Positions 16,767-24,789 of a stretch of DNA of 64,000 bases are shown one piece after another. The notes under the pieces were generated by a model. That model was not told the origin of the DNA and did no database searches. It saw nothing but the letters and a program-made list of their open reading frames with translations. A program made the position numbers and the translations under genes. The stretch lies in assembly GCA_045129695.1 (NCBI GenBank), contig JBGVJZ010000011.1, forward strand, positions 1 through 64,000, read 5' to 3'. Each line of letters begins with the position of its first letter. The first letter of the stretch is position 1. This DNA comes from Eshraghiella sp045129695 (lineage in GTDB: Bacteria; Bacillota; Clostridia; Lachnospirales; Lachnospiraceae).

Positions 16767-18443
16767 ATGTTAACAAGTTTACATGTGAAAAATCTGGCTT
16801 TAATTGAAGAGACTGAGATTGAATTCGGTAGGGGACTGAATGTTCTTACAGGTGAGACCGGAGCAGGTAAATCCATATTGCTTGGTTCTGTAAATCTTGC
16901 TCTTGGTGCGAAGGCAAACAGTGATGTTATCGGAAGATACGGAGATTCTGCATTTGTAGAACTCAGCTTCCATATTGAGGATTCAGAGAAAATTGCACGT
17001 TTGGAAGCTATGGATATTTATCCGGAGGATGGTTGTATAACCATATCCAGAAGAATTTTACCGGGCAAAAGCGTAATAAAGGTAAACGGAGAGACTATAA
17101 CGGCAAGTAATGTCAGAAATATTACGGAGCTTCTTATTGATATACATGGTCAGCATGACCATCAATCCCTTCTTTACAAGAAGAATCATCTTGCGATTCT
17201 GGATAAATTTGCAAAAGAAGAATTATCAGAGCTTAAGACAAAACTTAAGAATGAGTTTTCAAAATATACCGACTTAAAAAAACAGCTTGAACAATTTACT
17301 CTGGGTGATGATGAACGTAATAGGGAGAAGGATTTCCTTAATTTTGAAATTAAAGAAATTGAAAAAGCCAATCTTAAAATCGGTGAAGATGAGGAGCTTG
17401 AAGCTCTCTATAGAAAAATAACCAATTCCAGAAATATTATGAATGAGCTGGATACGGTAAGCCATCTGTTAAGTTCCGATGGTGAATATAATGCTTCTGA
17501 TATGGTTGGAAGAGCGTATAATGCCCTTAATTCAGTTATTCAGTATGATGAAGGTTTAAATCCTCTATTGGAGCAATTGGCTCTTCTGGACAGCCAGCTT
17601 AATGATTTTAATTATGATTTAAAAAATTATATACAAAGTATGGAGTTCGATGAATTTACTTATGTGGAAACTGAGAACAGATTAAATACAATAAATGGTT
17701 TAAAATCAAAATATGGTGGAACAATAGATAATATTCTTCAGTATGTAGAACAGTCTAAGCAGAAACTGGAATTTTATGAGGATTATGAATCCAATCTTGA
17801 AGCTACCAAAAAACAATTATCAAATGCCTTTGTAAATGTTCAAAAAATATGTGATGAAATATCAATGATTCGCAGAAATGCGGCAGTTAAATTATCAGAA
17901 GCAATACGCAAAGCTTTGGAGGATCTTAATTTTGAGCAGGTTCAGTTTGAGGTTGAGGTGCGGGTACTGGATACACCAACCGGAAATGGATGTGATGAAG
18001 CAGAATTTATGATTTCTGTTAATCCGGGAGAGTCACCTAAGCCCCTGGCCCAAATTGCTTCCGGTGGTGAATTATCAAGAATTATGCTTGGAATTAAATC
18101 TGTACTTGCAGGTAAGGATGAAATTGAATCATTAATTTTTGATGAAATTGATACAGGAATCAGCGGAAGAACTGCACAGAAGGTATCAGAGAAAATGTCA
18201 GGAATATCACGTAATCATCAGGTAATATGCATAACGCATCTTCCTCAGATTGCAGCAATGGCAGATACACATTTCCTGATACACAAGGAAATTGAAAATG
18301 GTTTTACCCGGACAGGTATTGATAAGCTGGATGATGACTCAATGATTGATGAGCTTGCCAGAATGCTTGGAGGAACGGAAATAACTGACATAGTAAGGCA
18401 GAATGCCATTCAGATGAAGGAGCTTGCCAGCAAGTCAAAATAA
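16767..18443 (+). CDS. recN: DNA repair protein RecN
   Basis: 558 residues. SMC-like ATPase: Walker A GETGAGKSI near residue 30, a coiled-coil middle with DIHGQHDHQSLL, the ABC signature ASGGELSRIMLGIK and Walker B LIFDEIDTGISG. RecN gathers broken DNA ends at double-strand breaks. Gene order argR-recN-spoIVB matches Bacillus. The gene is followed by a terminator that is fused to the spoIVB leader. Confidence 0.95.
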   Translation: MLTSLHVKNLALIEETEIEFGRGLNVLTGETGAGKSILLGSVNLALGAKANSDVIGRYGDSAFVELSFHIEDSEKIARLEAMDIYPEDGCITISRRILPGKSVIKVNGETITASNVRNITELLIDIHGQHDHQSLLYKKNHLAILDKFAKEELSELKTKLKNEFSKYTDLKKQLEQFTLGDDERNREKDFLNFEIKEIEKANLKIGEDEELEALYRKITNSRNIMNELDTVSHLLSSDGEYNASDMVGRAYNALNSVIQYDEGLNPLLEQLALLDSQLNDFNYDLKNYIQSMEFDEFTYVETENRLNTINGLKSKYGGTIDNILQYVEQSKQKLEFYEDYESNLEATKKQLSNAFVNVQKICDEISMIRRNAAVKLSEAIRKALEDLNFEQVQFEVEVRVLDTPTGNGCDEAEFMISVNPGESPKPLAQIASGGELSRIMLGIKSVLAGKDEIESLIFDEIDTGISGRTAQKVSEKMSGISRNHQVICITHLPQIAAMADTHFLIHKEIENGFTRTGIDKLDDDSMIDELARMLGGTEITDIVRQNAIQMKELASKSK

Positions 18444-18480
18444 AAGAAAATTCTAACAGATTTATTTAATTTTTTTAATA

Positions 18481-18519
18481 CATAATAAGAACAGGTTAAC
18501 AGCCTGTTCTTATTTTTTT
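18481..18519 (+). terminator. recN terminator with an embedded sporulation-type -10
   Basis: Arms AATAAGAACAGG (18484-18495) and CCTGTTCTTATT (18503-18514) with a T-run to 18519 make a strong intrinsic terminator. The next base pair block is GGAGGTG, the spoIVB ribosome site, so no separate promoter space exists. CATAATA at 18481-18487 matches the sigma-G -10 consensus; transcripts from it would begin near 18494, after the 5' arm. No good -35 is visible. Confidence 0.65.
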
Positions 18520-18530
18520 GGAGGTGTATT

Positions 18531-19790
18531 ATGGAGCAAACAATAAAAAGAAAATACCGTGCTGTACTTCTTGGAATATTATTTCTGGTTCTCTGTTTAA
18601 CATCTCTGGTATATGTAGAATATGTTAAAAGAGCAATACCGGACAATATATATATTGAAGAATATTCAGATGGAACAATTGATTTTGATTTGCCATTTAT
18701 AGGTACGGCAGATTTACGTGGTAGTGATGGTGATGCAATGGAAACTTCACTGGATTTAAGCGGTCCGCTTACTATATATTCCGGTGAAATTGCAGAATAT
18801 ACTATGAATATAAGATTATTTGGAGTTATTGATATTAAAAGTGTAAAGGTTTCCGTGAGGGATGAGGAAAGTGTGATTGCAGGAGGGATTCCTGTCGGTA
18901 TATACATTTGCACTGATGGAGTCCTGGTGGTGGATGTGGGAGAAGTAACAACTGCCTCAGGAGAAATCGAGTCGCCATCCAGAGGCATATTAATGCCGGG
19001 AGATTATATAACTGCTGTAAATGGAGAAGAAACTACGGATAAGGAGACATTAATTAACCAGATTGAAAAAAATAGTGGAACTTACATGACTATAACAATC
19101 AGAAGAAATAGCGAAATTATGAACGTAAAGATTAATCCCGTTAAAGATACAGATGGAAAATACAAAATAGGTACATGGGTAAGGGATGATTGCCAGGGAC
19201 TTGGAACCTTAACTTATATAGATGAGGAAGGTGGCTTTGGAACACTTGGTCATGCAATTAGTGATTCTGATACCGGCAAAATAATAGAGATTGAATCCGG
19301 AAGATTATATACAGCAAAAATCTGGTCAGTAATAAAGGGTAAATCCGGCACACCGGGAGAGGTAATAGGTTCAATAAACTATGGAACCAAAACGTATCTT
19401 GGTGAAATTGATGAGAATAAAACAATCGGAATATATGGTACAGTGTCTGAAAGTATATATGCATATCTCGACAAAGCTTATTTGAACATTGCATATAAAC
19501 AGGATGTACAGGAGGGCAAGGCATATATAAGAACCTTTGTAGGTGATGAAATCAATGATTATGAAATATATATTTGTGATTTAAATTATGCTGACAGTTA
19601 CAGAAATAAAGGGATCGAATTTATGGTAACTGATGAAACTCTTTTGGAACTTACCAACGGAATTGTGCAGGGCATGAGCGGCAGCCCGATAATTCAGAAC
19701 GGTAAGATTGTGGGTGCTGTAACACATGTATTTGTAAATGATCCGACCAAGGGGTATGGGATTTTTATAGAGAATATGCTGGAGCATTGA
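18531..19790 (+). CDS. spoIVB: SpoIVB serine peptidase (family S55)
   Basis: 419 residues. N-terminal membrane anchor (about 11-29), a PDZ domain (about 110-210, with GILMPGDYITAVNGEE), and the S55 protease domain with catalytic His241 in GTLGHAIS and Ser383 in QGMSGSPIIQNGK. In Bacillus it is made in the forespore and cleaves SpoIVFA, which releases sigma-K activation. Normally spo0A follows directly; here 6.4 kb intervenes. GGAGGTG ribosome site lies immediately after the recN terminator T-run. Confidence 0.95.
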   Translation: MEQTIKRKYRAVLLGILFLVLCLTSLVYVEYVKRAIPDNIYIEEYSDGTIDFDLPFIGTADLRGSDGDAMETSLDLSGPLTIYSGEIAEYTMNIRLFGVIDIKSVKVSVRDEESVIAGGIPVGIYICTDGVLVVDVGEVTTASGEIESPSRGILMPGDYITAVNGEETTDKETLINQIEKNSGTYMTITIRRNSEIMNVKINPVKDTDGKYKIGTWVRDDCQGLGTLTYIDEEGGFGTLGHAISDSDTGKIIEIESGRLYTAKIWSVIKGKSGTPGEVIGSINYGTKTYLGEIDENKTIGIYGTVSESIYAYLDKAYLNIAYKQDVQEGKAYIRTFVGDEINDYEIYICDLNYADSYRNKGIEFMVTDETLLELTNGIVQGMSGSPIIQNGKIVGAVTHVFVNDPTKGYGIFIENMLEH

Positions 19791-19808
19791 GAAATGTAAG
19801 ACAGGAAT

Positions 19809-19850
19809 AAAAGGCTACGACGCAAGTTTACTTGTGTAAGTAGCCTTTTT
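19809..19850. terminator. Bidirectional terminator after spoIVB
   Basis: AAAAGGCTAC (19809-19818) pairs with GTAGCCTTTT (19840-19849), and the inner ACGCAAG/CTTGTGT extends the stem around a TTTA loop. A- and T-runs flank it, so it can serve spoIVB and the convergent minus-strand gene. Confidence 0.75.
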
Positions 19851-19923
19851 ATGACTGTACTATACGGCGAATGCCATACGGTTTATGATATTATGAAAAG
19901 TAAAATTTGTTAAATTGGTATTA

Positions 19924-20601
19924 TTAGTCCTCAATAAGTCTCAGACCGGCTGTATCTGTTACAGGTAGAGAGAAAGCGATGGATTTGGCTTTGCTGTCAA
20001 GTCCGGCATCCTTCATAATTGCCTGCATAATGCTGTTTTTCTGCTCGGTCTTGGTAACAATGTACAGAATTTCTTTCTCTGCGGCAAGCGATACACCCAT
20101 GAATTTCTCGGCTGCTTCCTTACCTGTACCCTTAGCATGAATTACTGTTCCGCCATATGCCCCGGCAGACCTTGCTGCATCCATAATTAATTCAGTATAT
20201 CCCTGTTCGGCAATAACTACAATAAGTTCATGAGCTGTATTTTTCAATGTGGATTCCTCCTCTTTCTTATAATTCTCATTCTCTATAAGATAATTCAAAG
20301 TTTTTCTGCCGCCGATACTGCTTAGTGGAATGGTGAAGGAGATACCGCCACCGGGAGCATCAATTTTGAGCTTTTTCTCAAGCTGCTTTTTAATATTAAT
20401 CCATGAGTTTTCCTCTACAACAGAAATTGCAACTGCTTTTTCATTAGATTCCATACCAAGGTAATCGAGAATATCGTTAGCAGCAGTACCAAAACCTAAT
20501 GTAAGGTGTATAACATTCATATTATTTTCTTTGAATAAATCAATATATTTATTTGCAATTTTTCTATCCACAATAGTGGTCATTAAATATAAACTTCCCA
20601 T
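19924..20601 (-). CDS. Tandem PII-like signalling protein paired with DUF1538 transporter
   Basis: 225 residues, no membrane segment. It looks like two PII/GlnB-type ferredoxin-like domains in one chain: the first (about 1-110) contains MTTIVDRKIANKYIDLFKEN and the second (about 120-225) HELIVVIAEQGYTELIMDAA with ARSAGAYGGTVIHAKGTG, the latter very close to the PII pattern of a GGTV/GRG-type turn. PII-like proteins gate transporters by binding nucleotides or other small molecules. It lies 20 bp after the DUF1538 membrane gene on the same strand, so it probably controls that transporter. The ligand is unknown. Confidence 0.75.
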   Translation of the reverse strand: MGSLYLMTTIVDRKIANKYIDLFKENNMNVIHLTLGFGTAANDILDYLGMESNEKAVAISVVEENSWINIKKQLEKKLKIDAPGGGISFTIPLSSIGGRKTLNYLIENENYKKEEESTLKNTAHELIVVIAEQGYTELIMDAARSAGAYGGTVIHAKGTGKEAAEKFMGVSLAAEKEILYIVTKTEQKNSIMQAIMKDAGLDSKAKSIAFSLPVTDTAGLRLIED

Positions 20602-20621
20602 ATTAGCCTCGTTTCTAAAAA

Positions 20622-22139
20622 TTATAATTCAATAATTTCCATATCATCATATGCAGTTGTCTGAACCACAGTTTTGTGAAGCTTACGTTCTTTGATGCGG
20701 AATATCAATCCCATAATCTGGATTGTAATAAGCGGTGTCATGGCTACCATGGCAACAATACCAAAAGCATCGGTGATTATATTTCCGCCAAGTGCTTCAC
20801 AGGCACCCATTGCAAACGGAAGCAGGAAAGTAGCAGTCATCGGACCGGAAGCTACACCACCGGAGTCGAAAGCAATGGCGGTAAATATTTTTGGTACAAA
20901 AAATGTTAAAACCAAAGCAATCAGATATCCCGGAATAAGAAAATACAGAATAGAAATTCCGGTAAGAACACGAATCATTGCAAGTCCGACAGATATGGCA
21001 ACACCAATTGATAAGCTGGTTCCCATTGCTTTTGCAGAAATTGCTCCTGAAGTCATCTCCTCAACCTGTTTGGTAAGTACGAATACAGCGGGCTCTGCCT
21101 GAACGATGAAATAACCGATTACCATACCAATCGGAACAATAATCCACGAAAATGAAAGTCCCGCAATTGTCTGTCCAAGATAGTTACCGGCAGGCATAAA
21201 ACCAACATTAACGCCTGTAAGAAAAAGTACCAGACCTATATATGTATATATTAAGCCGACTCCGATTTTAATTAAGGTTCTTTTGTTAATATCTCTTGAA
21301 ATCAACTGAAAAACTCCAAAAAAGAAAACAATCGGAAGAATGGAAAGTGCCATTTCCTTCATGTATTCCGGTAATTCATGTAAAAATAATTTACCTAAAT
21401 CTACAGTGTTATCAATTATAGGAATCGCCTCTGAAACATGTTCAGCAGCTCCCGGCTTAAAAATCATTCCGAGAATAAGTACTGCAAGAATCGGTCCAAT
21501 GGAACACATTGATACCAGACCGAAACTGTCATCTTCAGCATGTCTGTCGCTTCGGATAGAAGAAATACCGATACCAAATGCCATAATAAAAGGAACAGTC
21601 ATGGGTCCTGTGGTTACTCCGCCGGAATCAAATGCGACTGCAAGAAAATCCTTTGAAACAAAAGGGGTCAGTGCAAAAATAATCGCATAAAATGCAACAA
21701 GCAGATATGAAAGCTGTATACCAAACAGCATACGAAGAATCGCAAAAACCAAAAATACGGCAACGCCGATGGCGACGGCTACAATTAATGTAAGATTAGG
21801 AATGGAAGGAACCTGTTGTGCCAATACCTGTAAATCCGGTTCAGATATCGTGATTACAAATCCCATAATAAAAGTAATTAAAATAACAATCAAAATATTT
21901 TTTGATTTGGTGATAATGGAACCTGTACGTTCACCGATTGGCGTCATGGATAATTCTACACCAACATTAAAAAACAGCATTCCTACAATTAAAAGAACAG
22001 CACCAATAAGGAAGGTCATAAGAATACTTGGCGGAACTGGTGTTATGGTAAAACACAGCAATAACACAATTACAAGTATTGGAAATACTGCCTTTAAAGT
22101 TTCAACAAGTTTTTCTTTGAATTTAGAACTGATAGACAA
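20622..22139 (-). CDS. DUF1538 membrane protein, probable cation antiporter
   Basis: 505 residues with about twelve to fourteen membrane segments in two homologous halves. The signature AFDSGGVTTGPMTVPFIMA (first half) recurs as AFDSGGVASGPMTATFLLP (second half). A DUF1538 protein pair (UmpAB) from a halophile has, as I recall, been reported as a Na+/K+ - H+ antiporter; here both halves are fused. The start is TTG at 22139 with AGAGG upstream, as no ATG fits. The last residues (KLHKTVVQTTAYDDMEIIEL) are cytoplasmic and could contact the PII-like partner encoded next. Confidence 0.8.
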   Translation of the reverse strand: MSISSKFKEKLVETLKAVFPILVIVLLLCFTITPVPPSILMTFLIGAVLLIVGMLFFNVGVELSMTPIGERTGSIITKSKNILIVILITFIMGFVITISEPDLQVLAQQVPSIPNLTLIVAVAIGVAVFLVFAILRMLFGIQLSYLLVAFYAIIFALTPFVSKDFLAVAFDSGGVTTGPMTVPFIMAFGIGISSIRSDRHAEDDSFGLVSMCSIGPILAVLILGMIFKPGAAEHVSEAIPIIDNTVDLGKLFLHELPEYMKEMALSILPIVFFFGVFQLISRDINKRTLIKIGVGLIYTYIGLVLFLTGVNVGFMPAGNYLGQTIAGLSFSWIIVPIGMVIGYFIVQAEPAVFVLTKQVEEMTSGAISAKAMGTSLSIGVAISVGLAMIRVLTGISILYFLIPGYLIALVLTFFVPKIFTAIAFDSGGVASGPMTATFLLPFAMGACEALGGNIITDAFGIVAMVAMTPLITIQIMGLIFRIKERKLHKTVVQTTAYDDMEIIEL

Positions 22140-22172
22140 TTATGTAAAACCTCTTTCTGTTTTATTTAATTC

Positions 22173-22181
22173 AGTATATCA
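22173..22181 (-). promoter_or_regulatory. Extended -10 for the DUF1538/PII-like operon
   Basis: On the minus strand TGATATACT forms an extended -10 about 35 nt ahead of the TTG start. The -35 region is only AT-rich. The repeat element at 22219-22280 lies directly upstream. Confidence 0.35.
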
Positions 22182-22218
22182 TATAAAAATTAAAAATAAT
22201 ATAGCAAAATGGAGATTA

Positions 22219-22280
22219 AGTGAATTAGAAGCGTTGCAGGGATGTTACACAGAATATCCAAATCAACATTTCTAATTCTA
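22219..22280. repeat. Palindromic repeat, copy A (internal deletion form)
   Basis: GTGAATTAGAAGCGTTG at one end pairs with CAACATTTCTAATTC at the other. The left part (GATGTTACACAGAATA) and right part (TCCAAATCAACATT) match the two ends of copy B at 46145-46269, but the central hairpin of copy B is missing. The right end abuts the stop codon of the MATE gene. Confidence 0.6.
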
Positions 22281-23597
22281 AACTCTAATTTTACTTCTCC
22301 TAATTGCCAAAAACATTAATCCCGCAGTAATTATTTCAGATGTCGGAAATGCCAGCCATATACCTGTCATTCCAAATAGTTTTGACAATACAAACGCACA
22401 GATTGAAATAGCAATAATACCTCTAAGAATTGAAGTAATGAATGCCCAAAGAGCTGATTCTGTTGCACTTAAATAACCTGTGCCCACAATATTGAAGCCT
22501 GCAAATATAAAACCTATAAAATAGAGCGGTAATCCTTTAATTGCATATTCATACATAATTTTATTATTGTCACTGTTAAAAATATTAACAATTGGTGATT
22601 TTAGCGTATTAACAGCAAGTACCATTATTGCCGCAATAATTAAGGCTGTAACAATGGATAATTTGAGAATTTGCCGGATGGATTTATGACTACCTCTGCC
22701 GTAATATTCACTGAAGAGCGGTTGTGACCCCTGTGAAATTCCGTTAAATATTGCAGTTGCAACAATGGCAACATTAGCAACGATTCCGTATGCACTAATG
22801 CCTTCATTACCGGCAAGCCCAAGAATAAGAAAATTAAATATAACCGTAGTAATCCCTGAAGATAATTCTCCAATAAAAGCAGAAATACCTAACTGGCAGG
22901 ACACAGCCAGTTTTTTAAAAGAAGGCAGCTGCAATTTGAATTTTATATTATTTTTACCGGAAATAAAATGAAAACTGCAGATTATAACACCAACAATCGG
23001 AGAAAAAGCAGTTGCAAGTGCTGCACCGGACATTCCCATTTTAAGAGGAAACATAAGTATATAATCCATAACAATATTAAACAGACTGCTGCTTAATGTG
23101 GCAGCCATTGCCAATGATGGGGAACCATCGTTTCTTACAAATGCATTAAAAATATAATTAAGCATAAAAAACGGTGCAAAGGTCATAAAAATTTTTGTAT
23201 AAGGTGTTCCTAACTTTACAATATCGGTATCTCCACCAAGTAATTTGATAAGCTTGTCAGGAATAAGTAAACCTATTAATATGAAAACAACACTAATAAC
23301 AATTGACCAGAAAATTGAATTACTAAAATAATCTTGGGAATCAGATGCATTTTTGGCAAATTGGATCTTAAACTTTGTAGCTGAGCCCACACCTATCATT
23401 GAGCCAATTGCAAAAATAAAGCTGTATAATGGCAATACAAGATTAAGGGCAGTAAGACCATTGGCACCCTCTGCCTGTGAAATGAAAAAAGTATCTGCCA
23501 GAATATATGCTGAGATACCAAGCATCCCTAAAATGTTTTGAAAAACATATTTACTGAAAAGTGAAGTTATATTTGTTTTTTTGCTAAGTGTGTTCAT
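22278..23597 (-). CDS. MATE-family multidrug or metabolite exporter
   Basis: 439 residues with twelve membrane helices in two bundles, typical of MATE transporters, which export drugs or metabolites against a Na+ or H+ gradient. Family-like pieces are ADTFFISQAEGANGLTALN near residue 35 and IVANVAIVATAIFNGISQGS near 265, followed by QPLFSEYYGRG. The substrate is not predictable. Its leader is fused to the terminator of the upstream deacetylase gene, and its stop codon lies in repeat copy A. Ribosome site AAGAAGGA. Confidence 0.85.
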   Translation of the reverse strand: MNTLSKKTNITSLFSKYVFQNILGMLGISAYILADTFFISQAEGANGLTALNLVLPLYSFIFAIGSMIGVGSATKFKIQFAKNASDSQDYFSNSIFWSIVISVVFILIGLLIPDKLIKLLGGDTDIVKLGTPYTKIFMTFAPFFMLNYIFNAFVRNDGSPSLAMAATLSSSLFNIVMDYILMFPLKMGMSGAALATAFSPIVGVIICSFHFISGKNNIKFKLQLPSFKKLAVSCQLGISAFIGELSSGITTVIFNFLILGLAGNEGISAYGIVANVAIVATAIFNGISQGSQPLFSEYYGRGSHKSIRQILKLSIVTALIIAAIMVLAVNTLKSPIVNIFNSDNNKIMYEYAIKGLPLYFIGFIFAGFNIVGTGYLSATESALWAFITSILRGIIAISICAFVLSKLFGMTGIWLAFPTSEIITAGLMFLAIRRSKIRV

Positions 23598-23613
23598 ATT
23601 ATTCCTTCTTGTA

Positions 23614-23647
23614 TTAAAAAGTACCGCAGAGTTATCTACTGCGGTAC
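23614..23647 (-). terminator. Terminator of the deacetylase gene, just ahead of the MATE start
   Basis: GTACCGCAG (23621-23629) and CTGCGGTAC (23639-23647) form a perfect 9-bp stem. On the minus strand it is followed by TTTTT. The MATE ribosome site begins only about 8 nt further on. Confidence 0.7.
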
Positions 23648-23655
23648 ATATAGTA

Positions 23656-24639
23656 TTATTGTAAAAGTTTTATTGTGTAGCCCTGTGCACGAAGATTATC
23701 GATTAAAGCCGGTAAAATTTCAACATTGGTATTTGAAACAGCATGAAGAAGATATAATGCACCCGGATGAGCAGCATTAGTTGCTTTTGCTAAAGCTTCG
23801 TCGTATGACGGCTGGTTAGCAGTATCATAATCCTTATATGCAAAACTCCAAATTACGGTTTTGTAACCAAGGCTTTGTGTAAGTGCAAGGGAGCGGTATG
23901 AGAAATGTCCCTGTGGTGGTCTGAACAGGTGCATTCTGACACCATAGTTTTCAAGAACGTAATTATGAATAATCATAATCTCATCACGCATTACATCAAG
24001 CTCTACGGATGGCATGGAGTAGTGGGTAGTTGAATGGCTGCCCAATTCATGGCCTTCATCAATGATTCGCTGTACTGTTTCAGGATTATTCTTAATAAAA
24101 GAAAGTGTAGGGAAGAATACTGCCTTAACACCTTTTTCTTTAAGGATATCAAGAATTCTGTTAGTATTATTGTTATATTCATAACCGAGATCAAATGTAA
24201 AATATACATTATTATCCTCCGGCATAATAAAATATGCGTCATAGCTTCCATATTTATCCTGATAATTAATGGAAGAATAAGGACGATTATTGGCATCAAC
24301 GCTGCTGCCCGGACCATATACTATAAGATCATTGGCCATTGATTCAAGTTCAGCTCTTGTATAGAGGAAGCCAAAACCATCCTTATCAGTTATTTCTTCA
24401 GGCTCGGTAGTAGAATCTTCAGTAGTTGGCGGTTCTGTCGAAGGCGCCTCTGTTGTTGCGTTTTCAGTGGTGCTTTTTTCAGTAGTACTTTCTTCTGTAG
24501 TGTTGTCTTCATAAGTCTGTTTTGTGGATTCGGCGCCGGAACTTTCCGATGTGCTGCCGGAGTTTGTATTATTGCAGCCGACTGTGAGAAGAGAACATAC
24601 AAGCAAAGATAAAATTACTTTTCTAATAAATTTCTTCAT
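23656..24639 (-). CDS. Lipoprotein polysaccharide deacetylase (PdaA-like)
   Basis: 327 residues. Lipobox TVGC with Cys22, then a Thr/Glu/Ser-rich linker (about 28-85), then a NodB-type deacetylase domain. Catalytic pieces: YFTFDLGYE with the base Asp, the metal motif GSHSTTH, FRPPQG, and the late LLHAVSNTN. The GYE after the first Asp is like PdaA, which removes acetyl groups from muramic acid for spore-cortex lactam synthesis; a wall or glycan role is likely but the exact target is open. Its promoter carries a Spo0A box, unexpected for a sporulation-late enzyme. Confidence 0.85.
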   Translation of the reverse strand: MKKFIRKVILSLLVCSLLTVGCNNTNSGSTSESSGAESTKQTYEDNTTEESTTEKSTTENATTEAPSTEPPTTEDSTTEPEEITDKDGFGFLYTRAELESMANDLIVYGPGSSVDANNRPYSSINYQDKYGSYDAYFIMPEDNNVYFTFDLGYEYNNNTNRILDILKEKGVKAVFFPTLSFIKNNPETVQRIIDEGHELGSHSTTHYSMPSVELDVMRDEIMIIHNYVLENYGVRMHLFRPPQGHFSYRSLALTQSLGYKTVIWSFAYKDYDTANQPSYDEALAKATNAAHPGALYLLHAVSNTNVEILPALIDNLRAQGYTIKLLQ

Positions 24640-24685
24640 TTGATTTGATTAACTCCTTTTCATGAATTTTATAAATGCTCCTTAC

Positions 24686-24714
24686 ATAATATACAATTCT
24701 TCGACATAAATCAA
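24686..24714 (-). promoter_or_regulatory. Promoter with an internal Spo0A box
   Basis: On the minus strand TTGATT (24714-24709), 17 nt, TATTAT (24691-24686) forms a sigma-A-type promoter for the deacetylase. TGTCGAA, a perfect 0A-box core, lies in the spacer at 24706-24700. A box between -35 and -10 is usually repressing in Spo0A-controlled promoters. Confidence 0.5.
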
Positions 24715-24757
24715 CTTAATTTAAATTTTTCCAATACTTTAATTAATTTGCGATTTA

Positions 24758-24766
24758 TGGTATTAT
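24758..24766 (+). promoter_or_regulatory. Extended -10 ahead of the lipase gene
   Basis: TGGTATTAT forms an extended -10 about 24 nt before the ATG at 24790. No good -35 is visible. Confidence 0.35.
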
Positions 24767-24789
24767 TTATAAAAAGGACGGAGGACAGG

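Noticed and set aside
18410..18988. Minus-strand open frame covering the recN terminator and spoIVB start
   Set aside because: Opposite spoIVB and reading through a strong terminator; Ser/Thr-rich shadow composition.
24748..24789. Earlier start of the lipase gene
   Set aside because: The first 14 codons would cover the extended -10 and the GGAGG ribosome site that clearly serves the ATG at 24790.
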